Shown here: positions 49,901-57,512 of the stretch, piece by piece
How the letters are laid out: every line of letters starts with the position of its first letter
How positions within the stretch are numbered: the stretch's first letter is position 1
Assembly (NCBI GenBank): GCA_013398015.1
Contig: VZRR01003261.1
Location: 820,702-884,701 of the forward strand
DNA: 64,000 nt
Direction of reading: 5' to 3'
Source of the DNA: Oreocharis arfaki
Lineage: Eukaryota > Chordata > Aves > Passeriformes > Paramythiidae
The notes under the pieces: generated by a model
What the model saw: the letters and a program-made list of their open reading frames with translations, nothing else
Told to the model about the DNA's origin: nothing
The model's database searches: none
Made by a program: the position numbers and the translations under genes

Positions 49901-51793
49901 ATGTGGAAAGCTGAAGTTTGTGCATTTACTTGGGATATGGGCCACAAACTGACTGTAACATACATGGCTGGCTAGGAAAAAATGGAAGCCAATTAGTCAC
50001 CAAATTTTCAGCATGAAAGCAGCAAGTTAAAAGATGAATTCACTGTACAAGGGACTTGCATGCTCAGCCACATGCAGCAGCATTGGCAGAGGAAAGCAGC
50101 TGAAAGGCCGTGGGAGCCACTCTGCTGGGCAGCTCTGGGCGGGACCTCGGCAGTACCACAGGGTGGCTGCAGCAGGACGTAACAGGGATTTACCTCCAAG
50201 CCAGGGGCTTGCCAGGAGGTGTCTGTGAGAAAAGGCAGTGGGTGACTGGTATTGCCATCATCAGGAATGTCTTTGTAGCCCATGGCAGTGTGTTGTGTGA
50301 GGCTTTGAAGGTGCAGAGTGTGAAGCCACAGGAGTGCTGAGTACTACCAGCCAAGTAACTGTGTGAGTGTGTTTATGTTGGTGGGAGACATGAACACAAA
50401 CCATCTTCAAATTGTGTTTGCACTTTCAGTCTGTGTGTTTTTCTGAGAGAAACACAATTTCTGGTTCTCACTCTGAAATTTTCTGTGTGTGCTTTACATT
50501 GTGGGACCAGCATGTTTTCTTCAAGTTAGTTGATTTAAGATAAGGAAATATCTTGACAATCATAGCTTATAGATAACATAGTCTAGCTTTGCATCATTTA
50601 AAATTTTTAAACTTTCATTGCCAGTCAGGTTCTGAATAACATTTACTAAAGCTAATTAAAGTTTAATAAGTTTAATAAATGTGATTGTTATGGACAAAAA
50701 AAAAAAATCATTAAAGTGTGGTTGAAAATTGTTAAGTTCCAATCAGGTCACATAATAAATTGATGATACTTTTCCCTTCCAAACTATTGCAGTTTCCCGC
50801 TGTACAGTATTTAATTATGCAACAAATGGTGCCCTTGGCATGACATTTCAATTTAGAACTCCCATTTTTCCATTTTTAAAGCTAGAGTAGGGGAATTCAA
50901 TTAGCATTTTGAAAGGAACACTAAAAATGCAACATTTTAGCCGTGAAATACTTTTAAGGCCTCCATTTGAACAGTAATTTAGCTTAGAATCTCACTGACC
51001 TTTTGCCTTTGGAGCTGGAATTTTTTTCCAGTTTCTAAAATCAGAACTTTTTTACCTCAGGCAAGCATTTGATAAAATGCATACTGTCTTGCCCGCAAAA
51101 GCAGTGCTTTGGAGGTAACAAATAAATATATTTTTCACTATACTCTTTCTTGGAAGAAGATAAATGGGATATTATTAAAACAATTAAATATTACATACAA
51201 AATGTCTTCAAAGTGTAGATCAGTAGTTAACACATCAGAAGAATAGTCAGGGTTTGACAAGTTTATATCATTACAGACTCACTATGCACTTTGATACTAT
51301 GTTTTTGTAGCATCGTAAATTTGTACGCTAGACTGTATGAACAATAACAAGTCGTTCCATTTTCCTTAGAATCACATAAATTGCTTTGTGTGTTGCAAAT
51401 TAGTGGATCTTGTTGGGACAAGGCAGAGGGAGACATTATGCGATTCAAGAGTGGTTTTGGTGCCAAGAGGAATGAAAGAAATGCCATTTGAGTGTCATTG
51501 TGACAGGTTTCCATCTGGTGATTTACTTCACAGAAATGTGTGCCAACTGCTACAGGGTAGATTTTGGCTTGTATACCTTTTTTTGATATGTGGTTGCTTT
51601 TTGTTTTGGTTGCATTTTCCAGGAGTTGTATCCTGCATTTTGCATTCACAATGGAGGATCTGATTTAGACAGGCTGCCTACTGCCAGTACCTGCATGAAC
51701 TTGCTGAAGCTTCCCGAGTTTTACGACGAGAATCTGATGCGAAGCAAACTCCTCTATGCCATTGAATGTGCTGCTGGATTTGAACTCAGCTGA
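1799..51793 (+). CDS. UBE3C: UBE3C, HECT-type E3 ubiquitin ligase (3'-terminal 17 coding exons, 5' partial)
   Basis: UBE3C takes ubiquitin from an E2 onto its own catalytic cysteine and builds mainly K29- and K48-linked chains on substrates held at the 26S proteasome, improving processivity of degradation (known for the family; yeast homologue Hul5). Seen here: 17 exons that splice in frame at 1799-1952, 2748-2968, 3251-3405, 5221-5408, 12824-12910, 13555-13712, 14288-14520, 18332-18436, 19261-19348, 22702-22799, 26024-26156, 26935-27182, 39710-39922, 47198-47386, 47484-47550, 48385-48515 and 51623-51793. They give 878 full codons. Counting back from the C-terminus places the active-site Cys at residue 1051 and the HECT start near 745, as in the 1083-residue human protein. 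About 205 N-terminal residues, including the IQ motif, lie upstream of the window. No frameshift or internal stop was found. If the usual 23-exon vertebrate structure holds, these are exons 7-23 (inference). Confidence 0.97.
1953..2747. other. UBE3C intron after window exon 1
   Basis: 795 bases, GT-AG. No repeat or structure recognised. Purine-rich between about 2160 and 2350. Confidence 0.8.
2748..2968 (+). CDS. UBE3C: UBE3C window exon 2 (residues ~257-329)
   Basis: Acceptor 'catttcag', donor TTGG|GTGAGC. Encodes QQIFAAFTEEFLAAPFTDQ and continues through an APWLFYFVLTVGETYLG end. These are hydrophobic helices of the non-catalytic middle region, matching vertebrate UBE3C throughout. The first base completes Arg and the last base begins Gly. 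Confidence 0.96.
3251..3405 (+). CDS. UBE3C: UBE3C window exon 3 (residues ~331-381, ends in acidic linker)
   Basis: Acceptor 'gctctag', donor CCA|GTAAGC, phase 0 end. It begins with a conserved segment (SLSEEGLLVYLRVLQTFL) and ends in a low-complexity acidic tail (NSDSEDEDEE) rich in Ser, Asp and Glu. The human protein has a different acidic sequence at the same place, so this linker evolves fast while keeping its charge. Its SDSED-type serines fit a CK2 consensus (inference). Confidence 0.94.
3406..5220. other. UBE3C intron after window exon 3
   Basis: GT-AG intron of 1.8 kb. It contains a run of 16 A at 4546-4561 with no retrocopy recognised upstream. Otherwise nothing identifiable. Confidence 0.8.
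5221..5408 (+). CDS. UBE3C: UBE3C window exon 4 (residues ~382-443), GC donor
   Basis: Acceptor 'tttgtag'. Encodes GDGRISVQYITEECLKKLD and continues to MMVPKV plus two bases of a split Arg. The only junction that joins in frame to the next exon is AG|GCAAGT, a GC donor that otherwise fits the consensus perfectly. The protein match continues directly into window exon 5. Confidence 0.95.
5409..12823. other. UBE3C GC-AG intron, 7.4 kb, with enhancer-like tracts
   Basis: Begins GCAAGT and ends 'cttgcag'. Stretches at about 5930-6540, 6590-7130 and 8500-9180 are dense in TAAT/ATTA homeodomain cores with little simple repeat, resembling conserved non-coding elements. A hairpin-capable sequence lies at 8330-8354, and a GC-rich patch at about 11440-11600 stands out from the AT-rich surroundings. 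No transposable element recognised. Confidence 0.6.
8330..8354. repeat. Inverted repeat (bulged hairpin)
   Basis: GGGCCA and GGC (8330-8338), a TTTT loop, then GCC (8343-8345), three unpaired bases and TGGCCC (8349-8354). This makes nine base pairs with one bulge, in a locally CpG-bearing stretch. It is too short for a microRNA precursor by itself. Confidence 0.5.
12824..12910 (+). CDS. UBE3C: UBE3C window exon 5 (residues ~445-472)
   Basis: A short 87-base exon with acceptor 'cttcttgcag' and donor GG|GTATGT. Encodes LLYSLAFNARFLRHLWYLI followed by SSMTTRMIT, matching vertebrate UBE3C. Its first base completes the Arg codon split across the GC-AG intron. Confidence 0.95.
12911..13554. other. 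UBE3C intron after window exon 5
   Basis: 644 bases, GT-AG. Nothing recognisable. Confidence 0.8.
13555..13712 (+). CDS. UBE3C: UBE3C window exon 6 (residues ~474-525)
   Basis: The acceptor is 'atattttaag' (AAG, a less common 3' site) and the donor is G|GTGAGT. Encodes SMVPLLQVISRGSPMSLED, then a helix ending HDNEFFGDPIE, matching the vertebrate protein. Confidence 0.95.
13713..14287. other. UBE3C intron after window exon 6
   Basis: 575 bases, GT-AG. AT-rich towards the 3' end, nothing recognisable. Confidence 0.8.
14288..14520 (+). CDS. UBE3C: UBE3C window exon 7 (residues ~527-603)
   Basis: Acceptor 'catgtag', donor AAG|GTAAAT. Encodes VGQRQSSMMPFTLEELVIL and then SRCLRDACLGIIKLAYPE, ending in QKRWIQLFK. 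The region is long, highly conserved and helical, ahead of the HECT domain. An ATG-initiated open frame at 14275-14556 overlaps this exon in frame but begins before the acceptor, so it is not an independent gene. Confidence 0.96.
14521..18331. other. UBE3C intron after window exon 7
   Basis: GT-AG, 3.8 kb. Holds a TG/TA/CA microsatellite (16631-16672) and an enhancer-like stretch at about 15360-15790 with several ATTA/TAAT cores. No interspersed repeat recognised. Confidence 0.7.
16631..16672. repeat. (TG)/(TA)/(CA) microsatellite with inverted arms
   Basis: Mostly alternating purine-pyrimidine sequence. TATGTGTGT at 16631-16639 is the reverse complement of ACACACATA at 16660-16668. It is likely length-variable and could form a hairpin or Z-DNA. 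Confidence 0.8.
18332..18436 (+). CDS. UBE3C: UBE3C window exon 8 (residues ~604-638)
   Basis: Acceptor 'gacacctag', donor AAG|GTAAGT. It has 35 whole codons (VITNLVKMLKSRDTRRNFCP through NIKADK). The basic SRDTRRNF segment is typical of the family. Skipping this exon would keep the frame. Confidence 0.95.
18437..19260. other. UBE3C intron after window exon 8
   Basis: 824 bases. GT donor, and the acceptor trinucleotide is the rare GAG. Nothing else recognised. Confidence 0.75.
19261..19348 (+). CDS. UBE3C: UBE3C window exon 9 (residues ~639-667), weak splice sites
   Basis: Encodes VTQLYVPSARHVWRVRRMG and then RIGPLQSTLD, clearly UBE3C. The acceptor implied by protein continuity is 'tttgtgag', a rare GAG 3' site with a poor pyrimidine tract, and the donor is the modest G|GTAGGA. 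A CAG nine bases inside the exon (19267-19269) could act as an in-frame alternative acceptor. At 88 bases, skipping would shift the frame before the HECT domain. Confidence 0.92.
19349..22701. other. UBE3C intron after window exon 9
   Basis: GT-AG, 3.35 kb. Contains a pyrimidine-rich tract at about 20450-20690. No repeat family recognised. Confidence 0.75.
22702..22799 (+). CDS. UBE3C: UBE3C window exon 10 (residues ~669-700)
   Basis: Acceptor 'ctgttttaag' (AAG), donor AAG|GTACCT (weak). Encodes GLEPAPLSVSEERQLAILTE and on to PFEERVK, the linker leading into the HECT domain. Two bases complete a Val codon begun in the previous exon. Confidence 0.94.
22800..26023. other. UBE3C intron after window exon 10
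   Basis: GT-AG, 3.2 kb. Contains one old antisense CR1 fragment (about 24748-25080). The rest is unremarkable, with open frames on the minus strand but no recognisable protein. Confidence 0.75.
24748..25080 (-). mobile_element. Old CR1 LINE 3' fragment (antisense)
   Basis: Read on the plus strand it follows the reverse complement of a CR1 3' end: 'agaagggacctctggagg', a '...tagtccac' block, 'cttgtccagaggagttttga' and 'tatgtccattcc'. Strong divergence suggests an ancient insertion. The right boundary is uncertain. Confidence 0.7.
26024..26156 (+). CDS. UBE3C: UBE3C window exon 11 (residues ~701-744, HECT entry)
   Basis: Acceptor 'cgttttaacag', donor G|GTAGGT. Encodes IFQRLIYADKQEVQGDGPFL then DGINVTIRRNYIYEDAYDKL. 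The RRNYIYEDAYDKL motif is the start of the N-lobe fold found in HECT ligases, just before the annotated domain boundary. Confidence 0.96.
26157..26934. other. UBE3C intron after window exon 11
   Basis: 778 bases, GT-AG. AT-rich, with a long pyrimidine tract before the acceptor. Nothing else recognised. Confidence 0.8.
26935..27182 (+). CDS. UBE3C: UBE3C window exon 12 (residues ~746-827, HECT N-lobe)
   Basis: Acceptor 'tctctgcag', donor AAG|GTAAAA. Encodes HECT N-lobe hallmarks: an EAGIDGGGIFREF motif (the E-A-G-x-D-x-G-G-x-x-x-E-F signature), LLYPNPAAQ, and HYYFLGRMLGK. The surrounding longer open frame (26757-27224) is mostly intron read-through. Confidence 0.97.
36087..36138. other. CpG-dense micro-island with GC hairpin
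   Basis: Eight CpG dinucleotides lie within 36089-36135, in an intron where CpG is rare. CGGCG (36121-36125) and CGCCG (36131-36135) form a perfect five-base-pair stem around ATTGC. Function unknown. It could be a young insertion or an unmethylated regulatory site. Confidence 0.5.
37484..37500. repeat. 17-base perfect palindrome (octamer-like half-sites)
   Basis: ATGCATTT, a single G, then AAATGCAT. The half-sites resemble POU/octamer motifs and sit inside an ATTA-rich enhancer-like stretch. Any binding is inferred. Confidence 0.5.
39710..39922 (+). CDS. UBE3C: UBE3C window exon 13 (residues ~828-898, HECT N-lobe)
   Basis: Acceptor 'atttttcag', donor CAG|GTAAGA, 71 whole codons. Encodes ALYENMLVELPFASFFLSKL, then SADVDIHHLASLDPEMYK and a VEELGLNFTVV strand. 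This is the E2-binding half of the N-lobe in HECT structures. Third codon positions are AT-biased (24 of 71 are G or C), in sharp contrast with the next exon. Confidence 0.96.
39923..47197. other. UBE3C intron after window exon 13
   Basis: GT-AG, 7.3 kb. Holds a C/T homopolymer stretch at 40446-40468, a 14-base tandem duplication at 40727-40754, and an enhancer-like tract at about 42000-42400. A GC-richer segment at about 45280-45610 includes a GGTGTC/GACACC inverted repeat (45584-45604). No interspersed repeat recognised. Confidence 0.65.
40727..40754. repeat. 14-base tandem duplication
   Basis: Two adjacent copies of TGAGGATTTAAAAT/C, differing only at the last base. A simple local duplication. 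Confidence 0.85.
47198..47386 (+). CDS. UBE3C: UBE3C window exon 14 (residues ~899-961, HECT), GC-rich
   Basis: Acceptor 'gtttgtag', donor CAG|GTACTT, 63 whole codons. Encodes VVELKPGGKDIPVTSANRI, then HLVADYRLNKQIRQHCLAF and VNLEWLRMFDQQEIQ. All are HECT N-lobe motifs. By count, 52 of 63 third positions are G or C and there are 12 CpG dinucleotides, unlike every neighbouring exon. Confidence 0.96.
47484..47550 (+). CDS. UBE3C: UBE3C window exon 15 (residues ~962-983)
   Basis: A short 67-base exon with acceptor 'tgccatcag' and donor G|GTAAGC, lying 97 bases after the previous exon. Encodes VLTSGAQVPISLDDLKSFTN and YS, near the junction between N-lobe and C-lobe. Confidence 0.95.
47551..48384. 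other. UBE3C intron after window exon 15
   Basis: 834 bases, GT-AG. Nothing recognisable beyond AT-rich intron. Confidence 0.8.
48385..48515 (+). CDS. UBE3C: UBE3C window exon 16 (residues ~985-1027, HECT C-lobe)
   Basis: Acceptor 'ctcattgtag', donor AAG|GTATGT. Encodes GYTADHPVIKIFWRVVESF then TDEEKRKLLKFVTSCSRPP, ending LLGFK. The FVTSCSRPPLLGF motif is a standard HECT C-lobe signature. Confidence 0.96.
48516..51622. other. UBE3C last intron
   Basis: GT-AG, 3.1 kb. A GC-richer part lies at about 50040-50340, and an AT-rich enhancer-like tract with ATTA motifs at about 50590-51240. No repeat family identified. Confidence 0.7.
51623..51793 (+). CDS. UBE3C: UBE3C final coding exon (residues ~1028-1083, catalytic Cys and stop)
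   Basis: Acceptor 'attttccag'. Encodes ELYPAFCIHNGG, then LPTASTCMNLLKLPEF, ending AIECAAGFELS and TGA at 51791-51793. The cysteine in STCMNLLKLP (codon 51692-51694) is the active-site thioester residue, equivalent to human Cys1051. Confidence 0.97.
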   Translation, partial: ELYPAFCIHNGGSDLDRLPTASTCMNLLKLPEFYDENLMRSKLLYAIECAAGFELS

Positions 51794-52180
51794 GTCCAAC
51801 TGATGCTTATTTGGATGATCTGCAGAGGAACGAACCAGTGCCTACTCTATAAGCAGCACCCATACCCAAGAAGTTTTAAGGGAATTCTATCTACATTTCT
51901 GCAGTTCTTGTGTCTTACCAAATGCCCTCAAATAGGTTTTATTTCTAAACACGATTTCTTAGTTAGCTTTCATTACTGAATATTGCGTTGACACTGCTTT
52001 ATGACTCAAAACAATGAATGCTGTGTGCAGTGTGGCTGATTTCTGTGTTTATGTGGAGAAAGAGCACATTTAAAGAACAGTAACATCTCAGTGAAATTAA
52101 CCAAAGATGAAGCTTTGGCTTTGTGCTGTTCGAACATAAATAATTTTGCAAACTGGCAATAAAGTTGTGTACTGTGCGGT
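51794..52180 (+). other. UBE3C: UBE3C proximal 3' UTR
   Basis: The sequence after the stop codon runs to a canonical AATAAA followed by a GT-rich tract, so a cleavage site near 52175-52185 is likely. The exact end is inferred. A longer 3' UTR reaching about 54070 is also possible. Confidence 0.7.
52158..52163 (+). terminator. Proximal polyadenylation signal AATAAA
   Basis: Canonical hexamer 365 bases after the stop codon, followed by a GT-rich downstream element (gttgtgtactgtgcgg). Confidence 0.7.
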
Positions 52181-52334
52181 GCACTGGGATGAGACAGGGC
52201 TAACATCCTGTAATTAATCTTTTAGATGGAAGGCAAGCAGATGTTTGCAGATATTCCAGAACCGAGAGGATGAAAATGCTTATTACTGACAACCTAACAT
52301 CTTAACTTATGTTGTAGAGTTGTTTACAAATCAT

Positions 52335-53115
52335 AGAGAGATGGGCAATCACCAACCATATGAAGTTCAGCCAGGGCAAGTGCCAGATTCTGTCCCTGGG
52401 ATGGGGCAACCCTGGATATGTGTACAGACTGGGGAATGAAAAGCTGGAGAGCAGCTGTGGAAAGGGACCTGGGGTTGACAGGAAGTTGAATGTGAGCCAG
52501 CAGTGCCCTGGCAGCCAGGGGGGCCAAGCGTGTCCTGGGGAGCATCAGGCCCAGCATCGCCAGCCGGGCAAGGGAGGGGATTGTCCCGCTCTGCTCTGCA
52601 CTGGGCTGGCCTCATCTCGAGTGCTGGGGGCAGTTTTGGGTGTCACAATATAAAGAAGACATTAGAGAGCATCCAGAGGAGGCCACGAGGGTGGTAAAGG
52701 GCCTGGAGGGGAAGCCATGTGAGGAGTGTCTGAGGTCATTTGGTCTGTTCAGCCTGGAGGAGGCTGAGGGGAGACCTCATTGCAGTTACAGCTCCTTATG
52801 AGGGGAAGAGGAGAGGCAGGCACTGATCTCTTCTCTGTGGTGACCAGTGACAGGACCTGAGGAACCAGCATGGAACTGGATTGGGGAAGGTTTAGGTTGG
52901 GAATCACAAAATGGTTTCTCACCCAGAGGTGGTTGGGCACTGGAACAGGCTCCCCAGGGAAGTGGTCACAGCCCCAAGGCTGTCAGAGCTCAAGGAGTGT
53001 TTGGACAATGCTCTCAGACACTTGTTGTGACTCTTGGGGTGTCCTGTGCAGGACCAGGAGTTGGACTGGATGATCCTGATCCATCCCTTCCAACTCAGCA
53101 TAGTCTATGATTCTG
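52335..53115 (+). mobile_element. CR1 LINE 3' end, sense, with intact 3' terminus
   Basis: A 5'-truncated CR1. It carries the blocks 'gggcaatcaccaaccata', 'gtttggacaatgctctcag' and a terminal 'tagtctatgattctg', the typical CR1 3' end. It covers the end of the reverse-transcriptase gene and the 3' UTR, and the frame is broken. It lies about 170 bases after the proximal UBE3C polyadenylation signal. Confidence 0.93.
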
Positions 53116-54070
53116 TTTTTGAACTGATTTTGTTTCATACTACCTTCCCCCAAGATGGTAGGCACTGAGATAAAATGGGTGTAATATTCCATTTGTGCTT
53201 TCTGAAACATCTTGAAGAAATAGGATTTGCGTTACTTTAAGTTCAACCTTTGCTGCATCCTTATCACGTGGACACTGTTCTGAATGGATGTGACTTTCCA
53301 GGTTTTCTCTGTTCTGTTTCTGTCCAGGTTGGGTGGTTGGTTTTAAATGAATCAGTCTCCTATTGCATACACAGTACATACAGAAATCATCACTTTGGAA
53401 AAGTATACATGTAATAATTATTAAAATTATTTGAACCAAAGTTATCAGGCTTTATCTTGTATATTTGAAGCCTGTGGTGGTCACATTCCTTTTCCCTATT
53501 ATTTCTTTCCATCTTAAATACCGTATCTGTGCCGTAGACACTAATCAAATTAACTTTTTTTTGTGATTAAACAGCTTTATATCCATTTCCCTGCAGTATT
53601 TCTGCTGAGAAAAAATAAGTGGGAATATGCTGCTTAATATAATATGATATCTAGGGAAAACTTGCTTTCATATGGAAGGAGCTGATCCTCTAGTAGTAGG
53701 CACATTGTAGGGTTTCGTATGCAAACTGCAGTGAGTTTAAAAAAGGAATTATAGTTCAGACTGTAAGATTCATAAGTTCATCCCTCTGAACTTTACTTTT
53801 ATTTTTTAAATCATCAAAAATTACAATCAAATTTGTATTCATCTCTTATGCAAAAAAATATTTTGCTGTTACTGGAAACTCTGCTGGATTTCCTATTTAA
53901 TAAGCAGTAACCAGCAATATCCTTTTAAATGTGGGGAAACTGAGTGGTTTTAAGATGTTTACTAGTAACCATATAAAAATGTATAATTTCTTAATTTGAG
54001 TAATAAAGTGTTAAAATTCTATTTGTAGTCTTGATGTACAGAAATAAAATGATTGGTTTTCTTTTTGGTT
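53116..54070. other. AT-rich downstream segment, possible distal UBE3C 3' UTR
   Basis: AT-rich, no repeats recognised, ends at two AATAAA signals. It could be the displaced distal part of the UBE3C 3' UTR, split from the proximal part by the CR1, or plain intergenic DNA. Confidence 0.4.
54002..54048 (+). terminator. Candidate distal polyadenylation signals (two AATAAA)
   Basis: Two AATAAA hexamers at 54002-54007 and 54043-54048, followed by a T/GT-rich stretch. The AT-rich sequence upstream, from about 53120, looks like 3' UTR. If used, they would give UBE3C a long 3' UTR containing a CR1 copy. This is inference only. Confidence 0.4.
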
Positions 54071-56349
54071 TTGCTTTAGGCTTTTTATTTATGTTGAATG
54101 TTACATACCCAACCTATTCTTTATCCCAAATTCTTTTCTTGTATATTTTTCTACATAAATTATGGAACTTGTAAAGAAGTTGAAAAAGAGATCAGTAATA
54201 GTGAAACTGCCTCCCTCTAACTGCAAAACCTGAACACTTCTTTTAGATAGCATTATTTATTTTAGAACCTAATACTTTAAATATTTTGAAATTATTTTTC
54301 AATTCCATTATTTTGCTACATTGGGTAGTGTTGTATCTGTATTTTGTAAAATTAAATTAAATTTTTCTATTAAATATTTGTATTTTGAAGATTGTGTTGG
54401 GGTCATGCCAAGTACTGGTGACTGGTAATGTCCACTTTGTGCTTTTGAAAAGGAGCCAGTGCCCACTATTGCTGTCTGTGGCCAGAAAAGCAGCGAGTGC
54501 CACAGGGCTGGGGGAAGTGTGACTTGCACAGAGCTGTAATTGCAGGAATCAAAGGGCTGCAGAGACCTTCAGGAGAGAACTTGAGTTTGCTGAAAACACT
54601 CTGATGTTTTATTTCTTTGGTGTGCAGCAGTAGGTGATCTTGTTTGTGTATCCTGTCCATGAAATGTGACACTCTGGCACAGGCAGGGCGTCAGAGCAAT
54701 TGTAGCCCAGATTTCACTGTGCACAGGCTGGAGGTCTGTGCAGCTTCACCACCCTCAGAATCCAGACTGCAGTGAGAGGAGAGTGGGCCTTTCCTTTGGC
54801 AACCAGTGCTTCCAGCTGTGCCAGCTGTTTCCAGAGAGGCAGGATGAGTTCCTGCTTTTCAATGATCTGTTGCTGGATGCTTTAGGGAACAGGAGATAAA
54901 GGTGCGAGAGGTTACATAGGCATGTCCTGAGGAGCAGGGGGGGGTCAAAATGATCTCTTGTAGCACTTATGTAGCAAGAATTGTTTCTACATGAAACTGG
55001 ATTTTTTGGATTTTAAGAGTGAACTGTCTCCCAGTTGTGATGCTCCCAGAATTTAGGTAGGCAGAGGCAGGAGCTCTCTGCATGCAAGCAACCCTAATTA
55101 CCACTGTAGATTTGATCATCAGAATTACAGCAGTAATAATTATGAGTTTGTGGTTGGTTTCTGTACAAGACAACCCTTCCTTAAAGTAAGTTTCTGTACT
55201 ACAGTGTTTCATCATCCTAGTTCAGTTACTTGCTTCTTGAAAAAGCAAGCATTTTCTGACTGGATTTTGTTTTCAAGTAAGTTTGGGTTTGTAATTTTGT
55301 AACCTGTTCTAGAAACATTTTTGTCAAGGTCCATATGATGGAAGAGTTCACAAATTTTTCATCTCTTCAAAGTTCAAAGGCGTTAAAAATGGAATAAAGA
55401 AATAAAATTAGCACTTGGTCTCTTTATTTCAATGAGGTTTTTTTCCAGATGGGGGTTTAGTCTCATTAGGTGGATTAAAAAAAATAAAGCACAGGAAACC
55501 AAACCAGGAGTAACTGGCCTTGTCCTTGATCTCTGTTATCTTCCGTCATGGTCCTGAAAGCCAGACTTGTATAAATTTCACAAAACTGATTTCTAGGGAA
55601 CATTTATATATCTGCAGAAGATGAAGGATTTTCCTCCAGTTTCATGTGTAAACACTGAGCTGACAGAAGTTTGATTTGAATAAGGAGGATATCTTCAGGT
55701 ATTTTTGGGGGAGGTGCTCCATAATCTTAATAATAATAAAAAAGGAGCTTCCTGATGCTATTAGTAGCAATGTCGACTTTTTTTGGGGCATCACTTGAAT
55801 AATATAGCACAAACATCCTAATTTAATCCTATAAAGGGGTTTGGAATTCAGAGAAAACACTTTGAGTGCAGTGAGCCCATACATTTCAGTTTCTACCAAA
55901 AACTATTAGTTAAATGCCAGTGAGACAGCACATATTCTTATCACCACTGAAAACTAGTACAGCACAGAAAAAAAAAAAGGAAAGAACAGAAGAGGAATGT
56001 TTTGTTGGACCTGTAATAATTGCTCATATACATGAATCTGTGTTAATAATGGTTTGTGATGTAAATGCTTGTTACTTTTTTTTCATGATGCTTTTGCCTG
56101 TCAGTGAAGGAGGGAAGAAATGAACGTGGTCTGTAAAACTGATCAGGGTATCTATATTTTTATTGACTTCTGCTTTTGTGAATAAAATAATTTGAGTTTT
56201 CTTGAAACTCTGCAGAAACACTCTTGCTGTTTTTTTGCAGTAAATTGGGCATTCTCTTGTTAAAGATTGATAGTACTGAATAGGTTGTAAAAGAATCTAA
56301 TATTAACTGTGTGTTGGTCTTGAAGTTAGCACTGTTGGAACTGGCCGCC
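54071..56349. other. Intergenic, nothing recognised
   Basis: AT-rich at both ends, GC-richer at about 54400-54900. No exon of the gene expected downstream (DNAJB6 in other vertebrates) was found. Confidence 0.65.
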
Positions 56350-56512
56350 CATGGCAGTGGTGGGGTCACTGTCTCTGGAAGGATTTAAAATTCCTGGAGA
56401 TGTGGCACTGAGGGACATGGCTCAGTGGTGGGCTTGGCAGTGCTGGGTTAATGGTTGGACTCAATCTCACTGAGATCTTTTCCAACCTCAGCATTCCTAT
56501 CCATGGTTCTAC
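56350..56512 (+). mobile_element. CR1 LINE 3'-terminal fragment (sense)
   Basis: Short CR1 tail: 'ggtggggtcactgtctctgg', 'gatgtggcactgagggacat', 'gttggactcaatctcactga' and 'tcttttccaacctcagcatt'. It is of a different subfamily from the copy at 52335. Confidence 0.85.
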
Positions 56513-57164
56513 TGCTTTGGGATGGTTCATACCTTCAGCTTTCGAGCTGTGATTTCCCACTCTGCCACGGAAGCTGCAGCTCTGAGGTTTACCGTTGTTT
56601 CAGGGTGTCTTTCAAACAGTGCACTTGCTCTGCTTTGTAAAAACCTTCAGAATCTTTGGAAAGAATAAAACTCCATGGATAAAAGTCTGAGAAGCTGTGA
56701 TTAATAGTGAGGAATGCTACTCCGTCAGCAAACACATACAAAAATAGCTCAGCTTCTGGAATTTTAGCACGTGGGCTCCTTTGAAGGTGCAGTTTAATTT
56801 TTACCTGCTTTGATAATTAGGCTTATCTGCTTCCCTTTGCTTATTTATTATTTTCATTGCTAAATAAACTTTTAGTTCTACTTTAGTATTTATAAAGTTA
56901 GTATTGTTCATATTTATTTTTGAATACTTAGAAATAGCATATATGCTTCAGCTTACCTGCTACTAAAAATGTAGTAAACGTAAATTTACAGAAAACTCCT
57001 CTTGTAGGGCGTTTCATAATTTGTGACATTAATAAAAACAAATGCCCAGGTATCTGGCCTGTTTTTCAGTATGTATCTGGTAGTCTGGAAAGGGCATTAA
57101 ATTTCTGTTGTGTGTAGAGAGACAACACAGGGCAAAAAGTGATGAAGTTACACAAGTTGAATCC
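56513..57164. other. Intergenic, AT-rich
   Basis: No gene. TAAT/ATTA- and TTTATT-rich from about 56800 to 56950, with no repeat family recognised. Confidence 0.6.
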
Positions 57165-57512
57165 ATTACAGAGAACAGAATGGGTGAAGTCAGGAGGAAT
57201 GTCTGGAGATCACCTACTCCAACCCCCTGCTCAAAGCAGGGTCACCTACAGCAGGGTGCTCAAGACCTTCACCTGTGGAGTTCTGAATGTCTTCTTGGAT
57301 GGAGAAGCCACGATGTCTCTGGGCAACCTGTTTTCAGTGTTCAATTAACTTCACAATAAAACATTTTTAATCAGGTTTAAACACATTTCTTGTATTCCAG
57401 TTTGTGTCCATTGCCTCTTTTCCTGTCACTGGGCAATACTAAGGCGTCTCAGGCTTCTCTGGGCTGAACAACATCAGCTCGCAGCCTTTCCTCATATGAC
57501 ACAGCCTTCAAA
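57165..57512 (-). mobile_element. CR1 LINE 3' fragment (antisense), internally deleted
   Basis: The plus strand reads as reverse-complement CR1: 'ctggagatcacctactccaa', 'gctcaaagcagggtcaccta', 'tgtgtccattgcctcttttc', then 'cttctctgggctgaacaac'. A stretch normally present between 'cactgggca' and the last block is missing. Confidence 0.88.
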
